From Lichtheimia corymbifera B2541 (taxonomy: Eukaryota > Mucoromycota > Mucoromycetes > Mucorales > Lichtheimiaceae): 38,320 nucleotides of DNA. Positions 34,184 to 38,320 of this stretch are shown here, piece after piece. The stretch's first letter is position 1; each line of letters starts with the position of its first letter. The position numbers were made by a program, and so were the translations under genes. The stretch spans positions 1-38,320 of the forward strand of contig JNEU01000960.1 in assembly GCA_000697475.1 (NCBI GenBank). The letters run 5' to 3'. Below the pieces are notes generated by a model. The model was given only the letters and a program-made list of their open reading frames with translations. It had not been told where the DNA came from and did not search any database.

Positions 34184-34328
34184 ATGGCATACGCTACTTG
34201 TGACAGTCTACACACCCGAAGATTCCGATGCATAGCAACCATATCACTTTCACTCAGGACGTCCGTGGACTACTACAAGCTCTCAATGACAACTCATAGA
34301 TTCCTTTGCCAATCCTCCAAAAGCAAGA
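34184..34328 (+). repeat. 145-bp direct duplication R4, copy 1
   Basis: Identical to 34438-34582 except for about four substitutions and no indel; the unit offset is 254 bp. One plus frame contains the protein-like string HSNHITFTQDVRGLLQALND flanked by stops in both copies, so it may be a duplicated piece of a dead exon. Confidence 0.92.
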
Positions 34329-34437
34329 TGCAAGATAGAAGAGACTATTGAAACACGATGAAGAACTGTAAGTTTTGCATTCGAGCACCTTAGCTTAGTG
34401 ATTACTTATCTGCAATAGTGAACAGGAAGGACCAAAG

Positions 34438-34582
34438 ATGGCATACGCTACTTATGACAGTCTACACACCCGAAGATTCCGATGCATAGCAACCATATCA
34501 CTTTCACTCAGGATGTCCGTGGACTACTACAAGCTCTCAATGACAACTCATAGATTCCTTCGCCAATCCACCAAAAGCAAGA
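34438..34582 (+). repeat. 145-bp direct duplication R4, copy 2
   Basis: Second copy of the unit. The 109-bp spacer between the copies is not duplicated, so this is a local copy event rather than a perfect tandem array. The near identity implies a recent origin. Confidence 0.92.
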
Positions 34583-35850
34583 AAGCGATGTGAAGCGAAG
34601 AAAGCCCATTTCCTAATCGGACTGGTGACATAACATCACTTCAAACGCTGCAGTTTCCTGTTGTGAAGTCATCGCCACATGCGCTGCCCCCGCCTTAATA
34701 GAAATTCTCGCAACCGCTTGACCCCTCAGTTCACTTTCCTCTGCTAGAGATTCCCTATGGTATAAGTTTCTTTCCACTTCTTCTGCTCTTACTGCTATTG
34801 ACACGGTTTTGGGCATGGATCATCGCCGTATTGCAGGCTCCTATTGTTAAAGGAGTGGCATTTGTAAGAAGACACCAAATTGTGTTTAGGTAGTGGTTCT
34901 CTTAGAGATAAATGGGCGCCATCCCCATATCATCAGTTCAATGTATGCTATCAGCTTATGTTTCCTTTCAATCCCCCACTATAAAGCTTTCGTATCTTAG
35001 AAAATACACATGCCATCGCTCCATGACAACTTTGGCTTAATAATATCAATCCACTCTGCATTTATCTGCTATCAACCTTAAGTTAGATATGTCATCGCAT
35101 GGCACTACGCGCTAAAAACATTGATACTACAATGACAACCAGAACCTTTATCAGACGACAGGGGTGACATTGGCTATGCTAATGGATTGCGCTCTACTGA
35201 TGGGGGGAAGGTGATATGCGTTACCTTTTTTACTACGCATTGTCCATGGTCAATAACCATCTTCAAGTACTGCAAAGGTTGTTAGTCCTTGTATACGGAT
35301 CCGTATTGACACCTTGCAAGAGGTTGGATATGACGCCTTGTTTCCTGCGGTGGTAGCTATTTGACTTGCATTGAGATGCTGAAGGTGGATAGCCAACATG
35401 CTGCTGATAGGTTGCTGAATGTCACGCTGACATGCTGTTGCCTTTAACCATAGACTTGATACCTTTCGTGTGTCCTCGAGAATGACATTGAGTGTACAGT
35501 AGTAGCGAAGAAGAATGTTATACATGAATTCCCGGTAGATCCACACACACTTACTATGATAGTTCCTCGTAATAGTAGTTCACGTTCACACTCTTGTCTA
35601 CGGCTGCTTCCATATTGCCAAATACCACGACGGAACAAAATTGCCAACATCCCATGAATCTTCCTTACTTTAATCTTCATCGTCATCATGTTCCAGTCGT
35701 AGTGTCCACTGACAATCCTCTCTTTTCATTTTATTAATGAAGACATTTTCTATAACATCCAATGATAATCCTTTCTTGATGTCGACAATGTAATGTGGCT
35801 GATTGTTGAATGTTGCATGCTGATGGGGGGATGTCAAAATACTTGATTAT
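34583..35850. other. Accessory DNA, no supported gene
   Basis: Short frames on both strands (34613-34816 minus, 35250-35546 minus, 35444-35689 minus) lack motifs. The last two overlap in different frames and could be fragments of a decayed gene, but I see no splice sites joining them. Confidence 0.45.
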
Positions 35851-36160
35851 GTACAGAAATTGCAATTGAGACCCAAGGCTCCAAGTGCTGCTGAAAACAT
35901 ATACGTGGGGATCGTTGAATGAGATGTTTGATCAATATTTCCAAGACGCTATATTAAAGGCCCACATTGATGCTTTCACAGCAGTTTGGTAGAATGCTCA
36001 TTGGATATGTCGTTTATTTTTTATATTATCATATTGTCTACGGTCACCGCTTCTGTCATGTCGTCTATCTCGATTAATAGGATATCATCAAGGATGGTAA
36101 TAGTCGTGGTTGAATGTGGGGGAAGGTTATTTCTAACATCAGGGTAGTAATAATTGACTC
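35851..36160 (+). repeat. R3 repeat, copy 2
   Basis: Direct copy of 30182-30515. Its right edge (TTGACTC) directly abuts the R1 repeat containing the second HET copy. Compared with copy 1 it has a few deletions (for example near 36055-36090). Confidence 0.85.
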
Positions 36161-36165
36161 ATGTT

Positions 36166-38320
36166 ATTTGCGCCATGTCAATTTAAAGCCAGTTGATGGC
36201 ATGTCCCCTTCGTCCCATTAGTGTTTCTAGCGCCTGTTTATTCTTGGCAGTAATCGCACCCATTTATTAGTCGTCATGAAGGATATATTCATATGATATA
36301 ATGACCTCGTAGACTTCACGCATGTTTCTAACATCTTCTAGACGGACTTCGTATGCACTACCATCGATACCACAAATCGCTTTCGTAAAAAAGCCGCCAA
36401 ATACCGGAAATTCCGTGCCCTTAAAATCTTCCAAGTAATTATCTAGCTCATACAGGAATCTCTGCCAAACTGCAGTAGGATCGGTCATCCTTGAGATTTT
36501 GATCTGTAGCAGGCCAAGCACACCATAGACATAATCCACTGGATCATAACAACGTCGGAAGGAAAACGAAAAAGAGCTGAACAGATTGACTAATCTCTCA
36601 ACACCTTTAACCGCACGATGCTTGCCGAATTCTCTAGCTTTGCTTGTCTCAATTATCCAACATTCCAAGCTCTCCCGAACCATGTGGTCCGACGGGAATT
36701 CTGCTGAATAGTTTAGTTTTGTCGTTAATATTACAAGCATCTTACATACTATACCTCTAAATGCATGTCTATCATAATACATGGCACCCAAAGCGTTCGC
36801 GCAGCTGTTGATTAAATCATCCATAGTGATTGTGTTTCGCTGACATCGCTCTGTGTCTGTTTCGGACATGAACCGCACCTCTCCGAAAGGTAGAGCCATC
36901 TCTTGCAGAGTCCATACACGTGTCCACCATTTACTTTGCATAAACGTGAACAGGTCGACCAGAAGTCGGGGGTATTGTTTGTAAATCTGACCAAAATATG
37001 GCATATGTCTGAAAACTAACTCCGGATCAACGACTGTAAAATCTTCTTTCACGACTTTCATGGTATGAAGGCTTGATATAAGGCTTGGTTCACAATCGAT
37101 CATGGCTATACATTCAAGACAACAAGCGTAAATATCACCCGGATATCCAATGGCGTATCAGTACGTGCACATAAGACGTCAATCCACCAATAACTGTCAC
37201 GATGACCTCTCAGTAATACAAGCAACGCATCACGTTTCTCTGGTCGCATCGAAACAGGTTCCGCTGGTTTTCCGTTCTCCTCATCGACGTAGTCGCCAAT
37301 TTCGTTCCATAGATACCGGTTGTTTTCTTTGAGTCCCCAAAGGTGTGACAGCACATAGTAAAAAGACGGAATGCCTTTCGCTTCATTGATCCTTTTGATT
37401 ATGCGTTTTCGATGGTATGGATCGTCTACAGGTTTTATAACTTGCATCTTGCTTCCATTTTCCGGCACGTACACGAGCAAAAAGTGTGGGTCGGCCAAGA
37501 GTGCATCAAGCCCTTTCTCAAAGAGGCCTTTAAGCTTGTTGTCTTGATCATCTTTTAGAATTATATTGATCTAATAAAAAGCTCGTAAGTGGCATCCATC
37601 ACCCTTGTACTTGCGTACTTTTCAATGACTGTCGGTATTCATCCGTGTCGCGTGTCATGTTGAAAAATTCAAAAACAAGAGGTGTGAGAATTAGAAGTGG
37701 TGTGCCGCACTTATAAAGTCTTTGTGTTTGTGTTGTGCTACATGCAAGGCGATGATCAACATCGCCATTTACGTGTAAACCCCGAATAGTTTTGTATTCA
37801 CAGATTAATATGCTCTAAAATGATCCAAGTAGATAATCCATTTATGGGGACATATTCAATATCAAGGAAGGGATATGATGCTGGCGAAGGTGACAAGGTG
37901 GTTGCAAACTCGGAGGACGTCGGCTTAGCTTCCGAGATTATAGTGAGAACAAGCAACCAAGTGACACAGACAACCAGGGGTGCATTCAGGTACAGCTAAC
38001 GTTAATTAATATAGTGTTCTTTTTTCATTGGACCGTACTATTATAAGTCAACATTGCTTCATGTATAAGCATACTCTCTATCAGCCTTGTAAATGCACCT
38101 GGGTGGCATAATCGTATCCACATGCAATAATGTGTGTGATCCTGAATATAATATGGTGATGTTAATGATTCAAACCACAGCCTTCGTCAAAACGTGATAT
38201 GATTCAAGAAACCGATATGTGGGATTGACACGATCGGAAGCCTTCATATTGTTTACACGTGCATAATGATGAGCGTGAGTAATTCTGTGATCTCAATGAA
38301 CTTGTTGGAATGATGACGAG
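36166..38320 (-). repeat. Long inverted repeat R1, right copy (to window edge)
   Basis: Reverse complement of 7130-9289 through coding and non-coding sequence alike, still matching at the last base of the window, so the element continues outside. The inner boundary is at GCAAAT (minus strand, 36166-36171). The spacing between inner ends of the two copies is about 26.9 kb. Confidence 0.93.
36267..37658 (-). pseudogene. HET domain gene, right copy, frameshifted
   Basis: Same gene as the left copy: LSHLWG, WWIDVLCARTDTPLDI and WWTRVWTLQEMALPFGE are all present, but in two frames (37498-37106 and 37103-36267). The break is a one-base loss at about 37141, where the left copy has ATG and this copy has CG (coding sense), just after the second HET motif. 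The proposed first exon begins at ATG 37658 and joins in phase to an acceptor after ATTAG, using donor CAA|GTACAAG, about 46 nt of intron. Unless the assembly is wrong here, the product is truncated at about 150 residues and lacks the third HET motif. Confidence 0.8.

Overview
The window reads as nuclear DNA of a filamentous fungus, most probably an early-diverging Mucoromycota species. The signs are many short introns (mostly 50-75 nt), genes packed about 100-400 bp apart in the core, an animal-type mitochondrial glutamate dehydrogenase, and an SH3-WW-RasGEF protein of the Cdc25 type. The species cannot be named from sequence alone.

Layout. Bases 1-12,000 are gene-poor. They hold a decayed multi-exon gene (about 4161-5742, minus), one clear tRNA-Ser(GCU) (6164-6245), a HET-domain gene (7794-9187, plus) inside a 2.16 kb repeat, and fragments of a possible LRR-type gene (about 10698-11071, minus). 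Bases 12,082-28,912 are a compact conserved core of six spliced genes: a CMR1/WDR76-like WD40 protein (minus), a Cdc25-type Ras exchange factor (minus), an F-box protein (plus), a PX-domain AGC kinase (minus), a diacylglycerol kinase (minus) and glutamate dehydrogenase (plus). Bases 29,000-38,320 are again accessory: a third, HET-less relic of the repeat unit (about 30182-31373), a nine-intron-style accessory gene with a PD-(D/E)xK-like signature and several frame breaks (31488-33848), a 145-bp direct duplication, a 35-nt periodic repeat, and a second, frameshifted HET copy (36267-37658, minus) that runs to the window edge.

How the parts relate. Three core genes belong to membrane and Ras signalling (Ras exchange factor, PX-AGC kinase, diacylglycerol kinase), but they have separate promoters and nothing shows co-regulation. 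The most interesting structure is the mosaic of repeats around the core. The HET unit sits at both ends in inverted orientation, and its two different downstream neighbours (called R2 and R3 here) are found together, without HET, at 30.2-31.4 kb. I infer one ancestral unit, HET-R2-R3, now present as three differently eroded copies. Three introns in the core need GC-AG splicing with a GCAAGT donor.
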